Source of the DNA: Aldehydirespirator sp965200005 | GTDB lineage: Bacteria > Actinomycetota > Acidimicrobiia > Acidimicrobiales > Aldehydirespiratoraceae | Direction of reading: 5' to 3' | Length of the DNA stretch: 64,000 nt | Assembly (NCBI GenBank): GCA_965200005.1 | Contig: OZ241331.1 | Location: 2,480,001-2,544,000, forward strand | The notes under the pieces: model-generated | Database searches by the model: none | What the model was told of the DNA's origin: nothing | Seen by the model: the letters and a program-made list of their open reading frames with translations, nothing else | Part shown: piece after piece, positions 46,508 to 53,437 of the stretch | Numbering within the stretch: position 1 is the stretch's first letter | How the letters are laid out: the number at the start of each line of letters is the position of its first letter | Position numbers and translations under genes: made by a program

Positions 46508-46703
46508 GTCGCGGCGCTCGGGGTGCGTTCGTGACTGTTCTACGGCCTTCTCGGCAATGGGCTTAACGGCGCGCCACTCGGACGAGGTGTACGACGCTGA
46601 TCCGCCAGCTCGAGTCCGCCGAGACCTGTTGGTGCCCGATGCCGCTTAATGGCTCACCCCGCCTGCACCGCCTGACGGTGTGCCTTTGTACGAGACCGGC
46701 GGG

Positions 46704-46730
46704 GAGTACGAGTACGAGTACGAGTACGAG
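46704..46730. repeat. GAGTAC hexanucleotide repeat (4.5 units)
   Basis: GAGTAC is repeated four times from 46704 and followed by GAG. It lies just upstream of the TIR gene, past the stop that truncates its N-terminus. Short tandem repeats of this kind can expand or contract. Confidence 0.85.
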
Positions 46731-47227
46731 CGCCGGTACCTCAACCGTGAGCGACACGCTGGGCATCGCTCAGCCGCGGCCGACGAGCGATGGCCGTAGA
46801 CGGGTGCAGTGCAACGTGCCACCCGACAAGTGTACAAACGGCCACTCACACAACGAGTCAACCTCAGCAGGCCGGGTGGGCAGCATCGACGAGGGCAGTC
46901 TCCATCTGTGTATACGTGCCTGGTCTCTCAGGAGCCGCGATTGGTGGGTCGGTGAGGCGTCGGCAGCGATGTGACCGTCGATCAGCTCGCACACTGCGTC
47001 GAGCAGCGCTGTTTCTTCGTTTGGCTTGGACGCCGTGTCGGCTGCTTGGATGAGAAGAGTGACGAGGGTCCAATCGCAGCCAACCTCGATGAGCCGGTAG
47101 GTGCCGCTGCCTCGCGCCGAGGGGATTCGGGACGATCCGTTTTTGGGTTGTGCCGAGATCTTGCGGATGCGACGACGTCGAGACCCTCGACTTTGGGACC
47201 CGCCAAGCAGGCGGACTTCGATGGGCT
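46731..47227. other. Region upstream of the TIR gene, no assigned gene
   Basis: A 158-residue minus-strand frame (46770-47246) contains a plausible middle (TYRLIEVGCDWTLVTLLIQ, then LLDAVCELIDGHIAAD) but Arg/Ser-rich ends and no family match. I do not call it a gene. Confidence 0.3.
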
Positions 47228-47252
47228 GGGGGGGGACTTGACCCAATTCCGC
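47228..47252. repeat. tRNA-Leu-like relic, possible attachment-site remnant
   Basis: GGGGGGACTTGA and CCAATTCCGC follow each other here. In the tRNA-Leu gene (plus-strand reading) the same two strings occur in the same order, at 47911-47922 and 47970-47979, but about 48 bases apart. This reads as a tRNA copy with an internal deletion. The ParDE module lies between it and the real tRNA gene. Confidence 0.35.
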
Positions 47253-47292
47253 ACCACGAGAGCGGCTGGCTTCATCTCCCTGCAGCCTGTCC

Positions 47293-47298
47293 TAGAAT
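47293..47298 (+). promoter_or_regulatory. -10 box for parD, leaderless start
   Basis: TAGAAT lies seven bases before the GTG start at 47305, so transcription would begin at or next to the start codon. There is no ribosome binding site. A -35 box is not clear. Confidence 0.45.
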
Positions 47299-47304
47299 CG
47301 GGGC

Positions 47305-47538
47305 GTGACCACGTTGAACGTCTCGCTCTCGGACGAGCTCAAGGCATTCATCGATGCCCAGGTCGACCAAGGCAACTACGCATCGACCAGCGAATTCGTA
47401 CTTGACCTGATCCGACGCGACCACGACCGTCGCCAACTCCGAGATGCCCTCTTCGAAGGCGCCTGTTCACAACTCGGCGCCAACGCCGACGCCCTCTACT
47501 TCGCCTCGTTACGCGCTCGAGCCCTGGCCGACACCTGA
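47305..47538 (+). CDS. parD: ParD-like ribbon-helix-helix antitoxin
   Basis: The 77-residue protein from GTG 47305 reads TTLNVSLSDELKAFIDAQVD, then YASTSEFVLDLIRRDHDRRQ, the standard CC2985/ParD ribbon-helix-helix with the FV-LIR helix. The C-terminal ALFEGACSQLGA part is the toxin-binding segment. It ends ten bases before the ParE start. It would repress its own promoter and neutralise the toxin. Confidence 0.9.
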   Translation: MTTLNVSLSDELKAFIDAQVDQGNYASTSEFVLDLIRRDHDRRQLRDALFEGACSQLGANADALYFASLRARALADT

Positions 47539-47547
47539 GCAAAGACC

Positions 47548-47865
47548 GTGCAGGTCAGGCTCCGCGCTGTCGCAACTGAAGACATCGAAGCCGCGATCGA
47601 CTACTACCGTGCCGAGGCGAGCCCCGACACTGCTCTGGCCTTCGTCGAGTCGCTCGAGACAGCCATCGAGCATCTAACCCGACATCCGTTCACCGGCTTG
47701 CTTCGATTCGCCTTCGAACTTGAGATACCAGATCTTCGGATCTGGCGCCTCGAGCGCTTCCCGTACCTCGTCTTCTACGTCGCCGCCGACGACCTCATCG
47801 ACATCTGGCGCGTGCTGCACCTCCGCAGAGACGTCCCCGCACACCTCACCATCGAACCAGCCTGA
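47548..47865 (+). CDS. parE: ParE/RelE-superfamily toxin
   Basis: The 105-residue protein from GTG 47548 shows the ParE fold: VRLRAVATEDIEAAIDYYR, ALAFVESLETAIEHLTRHPFTG, and LRIWRLERFPYLVFYVAADDLIDIWRVLHLRRD. In studied cases ParE toxins inhibit gyrase. The module is complete and sits directly beside the tRNA-Leu gene, 39 bases from its 3' end. Confidence 0.9.
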   Translation: MQVRLRAVATEDIEAAIDYYRAEASPDTALAFVESLETAIEHLTRHPFTGLLRFAFELEIPDLRIWRLERFPYLVFYVAADDLIDIWRVLHLRRDVPAHLTIEPA

Positions 47866-47866
47866 C

Positions 47867-47890
47867 TGCCCCGCAGCAGCGGCAGGGGCG
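47867..47890 (+). terminator. GC-rich hairpin after parE
   Basis: CTGCC-CCGC and GCGG-CAG pair around AGCA just past the parE stop. It is short and has a bulge, and there is no U run, so it is only a candidate. Confidence 0.35.
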
Positions 47891-47904
47891 TGAAGTTCTG
47901 ACGT

Positions 47905-47988
47905 GTCGGAGGGGGGACTTGAACCCCCACGCCCGTATTGGGCACTAGCCCCTCAAGCTAGCGCGTCTGCCAATTCCGCCACTCCGAC
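47905..47988 (-). tRNA. tRNA-Leu (anticodon GAG)
   Basis: On the minus strand the 84 bases fold into a class-II tRNA. The acceptor stem is GTCGGAG/CTCCGAC, the D-arm contains GGCGGAATTGGCAGACGC, and the anticodon stem is CTAGC/GCTAG with loop TTGAGGG and anticodon GAG. A long variable arm (TGCCC...GGGCG) and the T-arm GGGGG-TTCAAGT-CCCCC follow. CCA is not encoded. Its 3' end faces the ParDE, TIR and AbiE side, as expected if that DNA entered at the tRNA. Confidence 0.95.
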
Positions 47989-48091
47989 GAGACTGACCGC
48001 GAATGCTAGCCGCGGCGCCATCGGGCGCAACCGGCCTGCGAGCGATCGATGTGAGTACCGCCGACGCCTCCCAACAGTGGCGGCGGTCCGG

Positions 48092-48736
48092 CTAGTGGCA
48101 GCAGGTGTCCTCTAGCGACTCCGCACGCCAAGTGTTGATTCCAGCCGACAGCGCCATAAATGCGATTGTTATCCCTGCCAGCGGATCAGCCCACCACCAG
48201 CCGAAGGCGGCATTGCTGCCTAGGCCGATCAGCAGCGCTGCTGACATCAAGGCACACACAATCGTCTGGGTCGCCTCCGCTTGGACCGCTCGGGAGCCGA
48301 GCACGGGTGCAAGGCGACGTTTAGCAACTGCCAATAGAGGCATCGCCACCAGCGAAAGAGCAGCCATTACGATGCCGACGGTCGAAGCTGCAGGACGGTG
48401 TGCTAGCAGCAGGTCACGCACCGATTCGATGCCGACATACAGAGCAAGCACCACAAAGCTCAGTGCAATCAGTCGTTGTGCAAGCCGATCCGCTTCCTGC
48501 TTGCAGCCGGTGCGTCGCTCTTGAGCGAGTCGCCATGCGAGGATCAACGCAGCTGAGACTTCGATACCAGAATCAAGTCCGAATCCGATCAGGCTCACTG
48601 AGCTTGCAGCGATGCCAGCGGCAATTGCGACTATTCCTTCAATGGCGTTCCATGCAATTGTGGCTGCTGTGAGCCATTTCTGACGTGTCACTGCTTCGGC
48701 GCGGTGTCTATGTGTAACGACAACCAACGATTTCAA
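48092..48736 (-). CDS. Cation diffusion facilitator-like transporter
   Basis: The 214-residue protein has six predicted membrane helices with the CDF signature GFGLDSGIEVSAALILAWR (paired Asp/Glu metal ligands) and WWWADPLAGITIAFMAL (second Asp). It lacks the usual C-terminal cytoplasmic domain, ending instead in DTCCH, a possible metal-binding tail. CDF proteins export Zn, Co, Fe or Mn. It appears to be a core metabolic gene between islands. Confidence 0.85.
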   Translation of the reverse strand: MKSLVVVTHRHRAEAVTRQKWLTAATIAWNAIEGIVAIAAGIAASSVSLIGFGLDSGIEVSAALILAWRLAQERRTGCKQEADRLAQRLIALSFVVLALYVGIESVRDLLLAHRPAASTVGIVMAALSLVAMPLLAVAKRRLAPVLGSRAVQAEATQTIVCALMSAALLIGLGSNAAFGWWWADPLAGITIAFMALSAGINTWRAESLEDTCCH

Positions 48737-48964
48737 CCTTGTCCGATGCCTGAGGGTGTTCCGTAGCGTAGACGGCCTGGTCTAAATGCGTAGGGCAAGT
48801 CACGCCGAGACGTTGCGTACGCTTGGGCCCGTGGCAGACCCGCCAACTCCCCTCCCGCGTGTGGGTTCTCGTCCCGCTTCTTTCGAGTTGTTTGCACCGC
48901 CTCTCCTGCTGGTGATGCGAGAGACTCAGCCTCAATGCGGGTATAACGTCGCTGTGGGCTTTAC
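48737..48964. other. Divergent promoter region
   Basis: The 228 bases lie between the divergent CDF and PhyH genes. GGGTATAAC near 48938-48946 is a possible -10 box for the PhyH gene. There is no supported ORF. Confidence 0.4.
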
Positions 48965-49825
48965 GTGAAACTGTGTCAACTTTCAGCCACAGCGCCACTG
49001 GACGAGATGCTTGGCGCTTATGAGCGTGATGGTGCTCTCATTGTGAAGAACATGGTGTCGGGTGCGGTCGTGAGTGATCTTCGTGAGGCCGTCGACAAGT
49101 ATGCATCGACCGTTGAACCGGGCTCGGCCACACAAGGCTTGGGTGAGGACGGCAAAGAGTTTGTTGGAGCGAGAACTGTGCGTTTCTCGAGCTTAGGTCT
49201 CATCACACCTGCGTATTTTGACTTGCTTGAGAATGAAGTCTTCGGCGCTCTAGCTGACGCTGTATTGCTGCCACACTGCGGTTCGTATTGGGTCAATACC
49301 GGTCAGGTGATGTATATCAATCCGGGCGAGCCTGCTCAGGCTCAGCATCGAGATGCAGATAACTGGTGGCCTTATCTTCGCGATACATGGCCAGACACTG
49401 CCGAAGTGACGATTAGTGTGATTGTTGCCCTTGACGAAGTGACCGAAGAACTGGGTGCCACCCGGGTAGTTCCAGGCAGTCACAAGTGGCGGGAGCTCGA
49501 GTATTGGGGTGATCACCCATCAATTCCTGCTGAGTTGTCTGCCGGAGACGGATTGGTTTATTCGGGTCGTGTGCTTCATGGTGGTGGAGCGAATCGGAGC
49601 ACCGATGGAGTGCGCCGAGCTTTGCACTTGAGCTTTGTGGCAGGTTGGTTGACCCCTGAAGAAGCGAGCCCACTGGACTTCTCTGCAGAAGATCTTGCAG
49701 GTCAGTCACCTCGTGTACAACGACTGCTCGGTCATCGCTCATATGACTCACGACCGCATCCAGGCGGTGGCCTGTGGTTACGCCACGTCAGAGCCATCGA
49801 AGATCCCCCTCACCACCCCCGATGA
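48965..49825 (+). CDS. Phytanoyl-CoA dioxygenase (PhyH)-family Fe(II)/2OG oxygenase
   Basis: The 286-residue protein from GTG 48965 has His128-Arg-Asp130 in QHRDADNWWP and a distal His in YSGRVLHGGGANRS, plus EELGATRVVPGSHKW, the typical PhyH strand and turn. The family hydroxylates very diverse lipids and small molecules (for example phytanoyl-CoA, ectoine, syringomycin residues) using 2-oxoglutarate. It stands alone. It is the third 2OG-type or Rieske-type oxygenase system in the window. Confidence 0.85.
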   Translation: MKLCQLSATAPLDEMLGAYERDGALIVKNMVSGAVVSDLREAVDKYASTVEPGSATQGLGEDGKEFVGARTVRFSSLGLITPAYFDLLENEVFGALADAVLLPHCGSYWVNTGQVMYINPGEPAQAQHRDADNWWPYLRDTWPDTAEVTISVIVALDEVTEELGATRVVPGSHKWRELEYWGDHPSIPAELSAGDGLVYSGRVLHGGGANRSTDGVRRALHLSFVAGWLTPEEASPLDFSAEDLAGQSPRVQRLLGHRSYDSRPHPGGGLWLRHVRAIEDPPHHPR

Positions 49826-49849
49826 CAATGAGCTATTGATGACGAGCTG

Positions 49850-50095
49850 CTACTCGTCAAGAAGTCGTGGCTTCGAACCAGCAAGCAATGCATCCGGCAC
49901 GACCGACACCAATCGGCGCGCGTTGATGTCGCGATCAAACTGGACTTCGCTGCGAGCGAAACGGCGGCCTGTCCAGGTCTTGCCGCAACCCTTAGGGCCC
50001 TCAATCACGACCGTCGGCATCGCCGATAGCGCTTTCGTGACAACGCTGTCGGTTACGCGAGACCGGTACCCATCAGGAGTAAGCAACGTTGACAT
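49850..50095 (-). pseudogene. N-terminal stub of a DUF4143-type AAA ATPase
   Basis: The 81 residues cover only the start of this family: GYRSRVTDSVVTKAL, VVIEGPKGCGKTWTGRRFA (Walker A GPKGCGKT), FDRDINARRL, GSKPRLLDE. It stops where LLDEWQ and Walker B would follow. A full protein has about 400 residues; everything after residue 81 has been replaced by the 3' end of the PhyH gene region. It is a non-functional remnant. Confidence 0.7.
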
Positions 50096-50255
50096 GAACT
50101 CCCCGCCGCCTAGGTCGTACTAGCGACAAGCCAACCGCTTCCGAGAACTCTAACAGACAGATTCTAGAGTCTCTGGCCGACAACTTCTGGAACTTCTGTC
50201 CTACAGTTTCTGGATGGGCTCACCCACTGATCAGCCCTTTGGTAAGTGTGCGCTA
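50096..50255. other. Short gap, no gene
   Basis: The bases between the DUF4143 stub and DUF2335 hold repeated TCTGG/CAACTTCTGG-like strings (50150-50215) but no ORF. Confidence 0.35.
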
Positions 50256-50760
50256 CTAATGGGAGTCCGGTTCGTCGGTTGTTTGAACGTTCGGCACCCG
50301 AGTTTGGCGAGCCTTTTCGACCTGCCTACGTCGAATGTCCGCGCGTCCCACGATGTTCGATCCAATAATCGGTGCAACTGCAAGCGTGACCATCACGAGA
50401 CCGACGACTGGTTGCCCGAGAAGCGTTACGACAGTTGTCGCGAGCAATGCTGCAAGGGAGAACATCCCATGTCATAACTTGAGCACGACTCGCGCGCTTG
50501 TCATCACCACGAACTACTGCTTCTTCTAGGATTCGGCGGTGCTCGCCCTGACGAGTAATGTCGTCAAGAACCTTAAACGCGAGGTCGGGGTGTCTGTCAG
50601 CCAACTCTTGGACGGAACCGAGCAATGATGGAAGTTGCACGTCAATCTGCTGATACAACCGCGTGATCGAGACTTCGGTACCTGCACGCGGCAGATTTGT
50701 GGGTTCTTCACTTGTGTCTGGCGTGTGGGAGGTCTCCTCGTATTCAAGAGGGTCCGGCAA
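50256..50760 (-). pseudogene. DUF2335 membrane protein with a frameshift
   Basis: The first frame (from ATG 50760) gives the cytoplasmic half: LPSLLGSVQELADRHPDLAF, then ITRQGEHRRILEEAVVRGDDKR. Just after QVM it goes out of frame. The second frame (to 50256) supplies the two membrane helices MFSLAALLATTVVTLLGQPV and VGLVMVTLAVAPIIGSNIV. Deleting one G from the GGG near 50470 joins them into a protein of about 167 residues, matching DUF2335. The family has no known function but often lies near defence genes. It may be real damage or a read error. Confidence 0.65.
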
Positions 50761-50766
50761 TGGCGC

Positions 50767-51102
50767 CTACTTCTCTAAGGCCCTTGACACTACCGAGCGG
50801 GCGTCCTCTCCAAAGGCAAGCCAGTCCTGCAACACAGCCGCGATGTCACCTTCCGGTGAGGACACGAAGTTGTACCTGTTATAGGTAGACCCAGAGAAGT
50901 CAAACGCACGCGCGATGCCATGCAAGGCACGAGGGCGAACGTAAAGGTAACTCGTGTGAGGACTGACCTTGTCTGTCATGACCGCGAACTGTACTTGACC
51001 GGTTCGCGGATGTTCAACGTCCTCGAGATCCGGTGCGCTGGCGAGGGCGATGACGCAATCCAATCTGTAGACAGCCGCGGTCGTGCTTCCCTGCGATTGC
51101 AT
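50767..51102 (-). CDS. Small uncharacterised protein upstream of DUF2335
   Basis: The gene encodes 111 residues from ATG 51102; the open frame extends to 51192 but overlaps the next gene. It reads VYRLDCVIALASAPDLEDVEH, VQFAVMTDKVSPHTSYLYVRP, VLQDWLAFGEDARSVVSRALEK. It has no recognised domain, signal or membrane segment. It ends six bases before DUF2335 on the same strand, so they may be one operon. Confidence 0.45.
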   Translation of the reverse strand: MQSQGSTTAAVYRLDCVIALASAPDLEDVEHPRTGQVQFAVMTDKVSPHTSYLYVRPRALHGIARAFDFSGSTYNRYNFVSSPEGDIAAVLQDWLAFGEDARSVVSRALEK

Positions 51103-51127
51103 TGACGCAACAGTCGGGAGGCCATGG

Positions 51128-51865
51128 CTATTCGTCGGGTTCTGGGGGTGCGGGGACTTCGGGTTCGGCTGCTTTGAGTTGAGCCAGATCACGCTTTAGT
51201 CGTTGGAGGAACAGGTCACTGCGGCCTCGTTGAAGGGATACCGAGAACAAGACTCGACTCAAGATGAGATCAGCGTCGAGGCCACCATCAAGCAGTATGC
51301 CGGAGGTCTTCTGACGGTTTTCGACTGGCATCATCAATACGGGTGCCTTGTGTGCTTTGAGTTCTTGAAGTGTCGCTGAGATCAACTTGTCCCAGCGGAA
51401 CTCTCGGGAGTACAGATTGCCGCGAAACACCGCTCGCTGATTGGTTATCACCATGACAGCGTCGCGCCGCTCGCCATCAATGATCTTGGTCTCTTCTGGT
51501 GCTGGTTCGATGGTGCCGCGATGCATGCTCGGTCGATATGAGACATTCTTCCCCAACCGTATGGACATGCCGTGTGATGTGCCTCCATAGCTAGTTCTTG
51601 CACCACGGCGAGTCTCGGTAAGACATACACCCCTGACGATGGTGATGACTTCTTCGCCTCGTTTGGTGATGATGGGACAGTCCGGCGTGAACTCGTCGAC
51701 GAGTTGCTCGTAGTTCGTGAGGCCGGTGATCTCGGCTGACAGGTCCTCAAATTCGCGTTTCCATTGCTCGTGCTGTGCCAGCGCGGTGTCATGTTCACGC
51801 TGTTGTCGCCGCCGATCGCGTGCCTCAGCGCGCTTCTGCGACCACTCTCTCCACTTCTCCCGCAT
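51128..51865 (-). CDS. Uncharacterised PH-like protein with N-terminal coiled coil
   Basis: In this 245-residue protein, residues 1-45 form a highly charged helix (REKWREWSQKRAEARDRRRQ, then EQWKREFEDL). Residues 65-200 follow a pattern seen in many actinobacterial proteins of unknown role: GEEVITIVRGVCLTETRRG, MVITNQRAVFRGNLYSREFRWDKL, NRQKTSGILLD, likely a pleckstrin-like or YvbH-type beta fold. The C-terminus ends in a Pro/Glu tail. It has no enzymatic motif. It lies in the minus-strand run of the defence island. Confidence 0.55.
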   Translation of the reverse strand: MREKWREWSQKRAEARDRRRQQREHDTALAQHEQWKREFEDLSAEITGLTNYEQLVDEFTPDCPIITKRGEEVITIVRGVCLTETRRGARTSYGGTSHGMSIRLGKNVSYRPSMHRGTIEPAPEETKIIDGERRDAVMVITNQRAVFRGNLYSREFRWDKLISATLQELKAHKAPVLMMPVENRQKTSGILLDGGLDADLILSRVLFSVSLQRGRSDLFLQRLKRDLAQLKAAEPEVPAPPEPDE

Positions 51866-52147
51866 TCCAACCTCTCTTCAGCTTCCTTTGGTACCGCCCA
51901 CTCAGATGCGGCTAACCGATCAGTCAACACAGCGACTCCGGGAGTGAGCCTCCACCTGCCACTCGTCAACTAATCGGCCCCACGATCTGTGCCGCACGGA
52001 CAATTCACCAAGACGCTACGCGCCCCCCTGTGACACGTAGCCCGACGCTTCGTGACCGCTTAGGTGCCCATGCCGATTGAAACGGGCACCGGGCGAGTCG
52101 GCGGAACTTGGAGTTGGGGTGTGAGTTGGCAAACTCCCCAGCTCTTC
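51866..52147. other. Gap, no gene
   Basis: The 282 bases between the PH-like and TIGR02391 genes contain no credible frame. They probably include the promoter of the PH-like gene. Confidence 0.4.
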
Positions 52148-52633
52148 TTATTCGTCCGGGTGGCGCGCCACCCTTACAGCTTGATCAAGACGTCGATGCA
52201 TCGCTGAAATGAACATTAGCCACTCTCGCGCAGACCGAGCATCCAACCCGTAGTTGTCGTGATGAGTCAATACGTTGCGTATAGCTTGAGTTAGCCCAAC
52301 AGCAAGAAACCTATATCCGTCATGTTCGTCGCGTTCCCATCTCAGTCCGCGGCTGCTGAACTCTAGTAGCGGACTGTCGGCAGAAAATGCCTTGTTGATG
52401 AGGGCTACACCATCTAGATCATGACGTCCAGTAACCTGTTGCACACGATTCATAAACCTCTGCGCAGCCTTGCGAACTGACTCGTCGTAGTGTCCACCTG
52501 CGAATAGTTCTCGAGCGAGAGAGACTTCCCCGTGAAGTTCATCGGACAACCCGAAGGCGCCGTCGCTACTGGCCGTTTTCTTGTAGCTAGGCACCACTGA
52601 TGAGGCTCTGCGCGACGTGTTGAGCCTCATCAT
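52148..52633 (-). CDS. TIGR02391/Ymh-family HEPN protein
   Basis: The 161-residue protein matches the Ymh type: LHGEVSLARELFAGGHYDESV, AAQRFMNRVQQVTGRHDLDG, INKAFSADSPLLEF, DGYRFLAVGLTQAIRN. The HEPN catalytic motif Arg119-Asn120-x3-His124 is intact, so it may be an RNase toxin. Its start lies 47 bases inside the previous gene, so the two are co-translated. HEPN Ymh proteins are linked to abortive infection and toxin-antitoxin loci. Here it is the likely effector of the module that also contains the coiled-coil protein and perhaps the reverse transcriptase. Confidence 0.8.
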   Translation of the reverse strand: MMRLNTSRRASSVVPSYKKTASSDGAFGLSDELHGEVSLARELFAGGHYDESVRKAAQRFMNRVQQVTGRHDLDGVALINKAFSADSPLLEFSSRGLRWERDEHDGYRFLAVGLTQAIRNVLTHHDNYGLDARSAREWLMFISAMHRRLDQAVRVARHPDE

Positions 52634-53210
52634 GGCCTATGACTTTCATCCTCACCGCCCGATTAGGAGACCCTTTCTTACCCAATACAGAAATGCCTTC
52701 CATATTGACAAGCGCACCCATAAAGTTTGATGTGTCAAGACGGCTGAAGTCATCCACCGTACTGCGAATGTGCTTCGTAGTTGTGTCTAGACCCAGGGCG
52801 GTTCTCAATCCAGTTACGAGCAGTGCTATCTGGCGGGTAGCAGGTGTCTTGGCACTCTCGAGTTTACTGCTATGTAGTACGAGAGCCGGTTCGTCCTGTG
52901 ACACGTCGAAGAGATGTTCGACCTGATCTGGCTCGACATCGAAAAAGTCGGCGACCGCATCGATTCGTTGAGACAGTGTCGACAATGCTTCGTCAATGGG
53001 AGACTCGTGGCTCACACTCCGCGCACGCGATGGCAGTGGGTCTTCGGGTGAGTCACTCTGCGTGCCTTCCTTGTTCAAGAGGTAATCCAAGACACGGCCA
53101 AAGGCCTCAAGGTGAAGTTCTGACTTCTCTAGGTCCTCAGTGGCGAACCGTGCAGTAGCGACAAGATGCTTGAGTCGCTCTTGCTCGCGTTCTAGTGCCG
53201 TTGTTGACAC
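52587..53210 (-). CDS. Coiled-coil/winged-helix-like partner of the HEPN protein
   Basis: The 207-residue protein starts at GTG 53210 after a strong GGAGGAGG. Residues 3-50 form a coiled coil (LEREQERLKHLVATARF, then EKSELHLEAFGRVLDYLL). The C-terminal half (TRQIALLVTGLRTALGLDTT, then HIRSTVDDFSRLDTSNFMG) looks helical, like a winged-helix regulator or antitoxin. I do not recognise the family. The 47-base overlap with the HEPN gene suggests it is the antitoxin or sensor. The RT gene lies 227 bases upstream. Confidence 0.55.
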   Translation of the reverse strand: MSTTALEREQERLKHLVATARFATEDLEKSELHLEAFGRVLDYLLNKEGTQSDSPEDPLPSRARSVSHESPIDEALSTLSQRIDAVADFFDVEPDQVEHLFDVSQDEPALVLHSSKLESAKTPATRQIALLVTGLRTALGLDTTTKHIRSTVDDFSRLDTSNFMGALVNMEGISVLGKKGSPNRAVRMKVIGHDEAQHVAQSLISGA

Positions 53211-53383
53211 TTCCGTCCTCCTCCAGCAATTGTCCTGGTTTGCACAAGCACCTCCGGTGACTCTACAACCTTGGTTACCTGGGCGCGAAGTGAGATCGTC
53301 CGTCGGTGGCCCAACAGAGTTGCCGCCGACTGAAGCCTGATGAGGCTACTTCCAAGTTGCTCACTGATGCGCATCCTCCACAT
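53192..53383 (-). CDS. Possible small ORF between the RT and the coiled-coil gene
   Basis: The 63 residues start at ATG 53383 or ATG 53374 and overlap the next gene by 19 bases. The middle (ISEQLGSSLIRLQSAATLLGH) looks like an amphipathic helix, but there is no good ribosome binding site and no known family. The segment may instead be non-coding. Confidence 0.3.
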   Translation of the reverse strand: MWRMRISEQLGSSLIRLQSAATLLGHRRTISLRAQVTKVVESPEVLVQTRTIAGGGRKCQQRH

Positions 53384-53437
53384 GTCTCACGAAACAAGAC
53401 GTCGCGGTTGAGAGAGGGGGCAGTTCTGAGATGGAGG

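Noticed and set aside
53211..53437. Retron-type msr/msd RNA next to the RT
   Set aside because: It lies downstream, no long complementary arms were seen, and the RT motifs are not retron-like.
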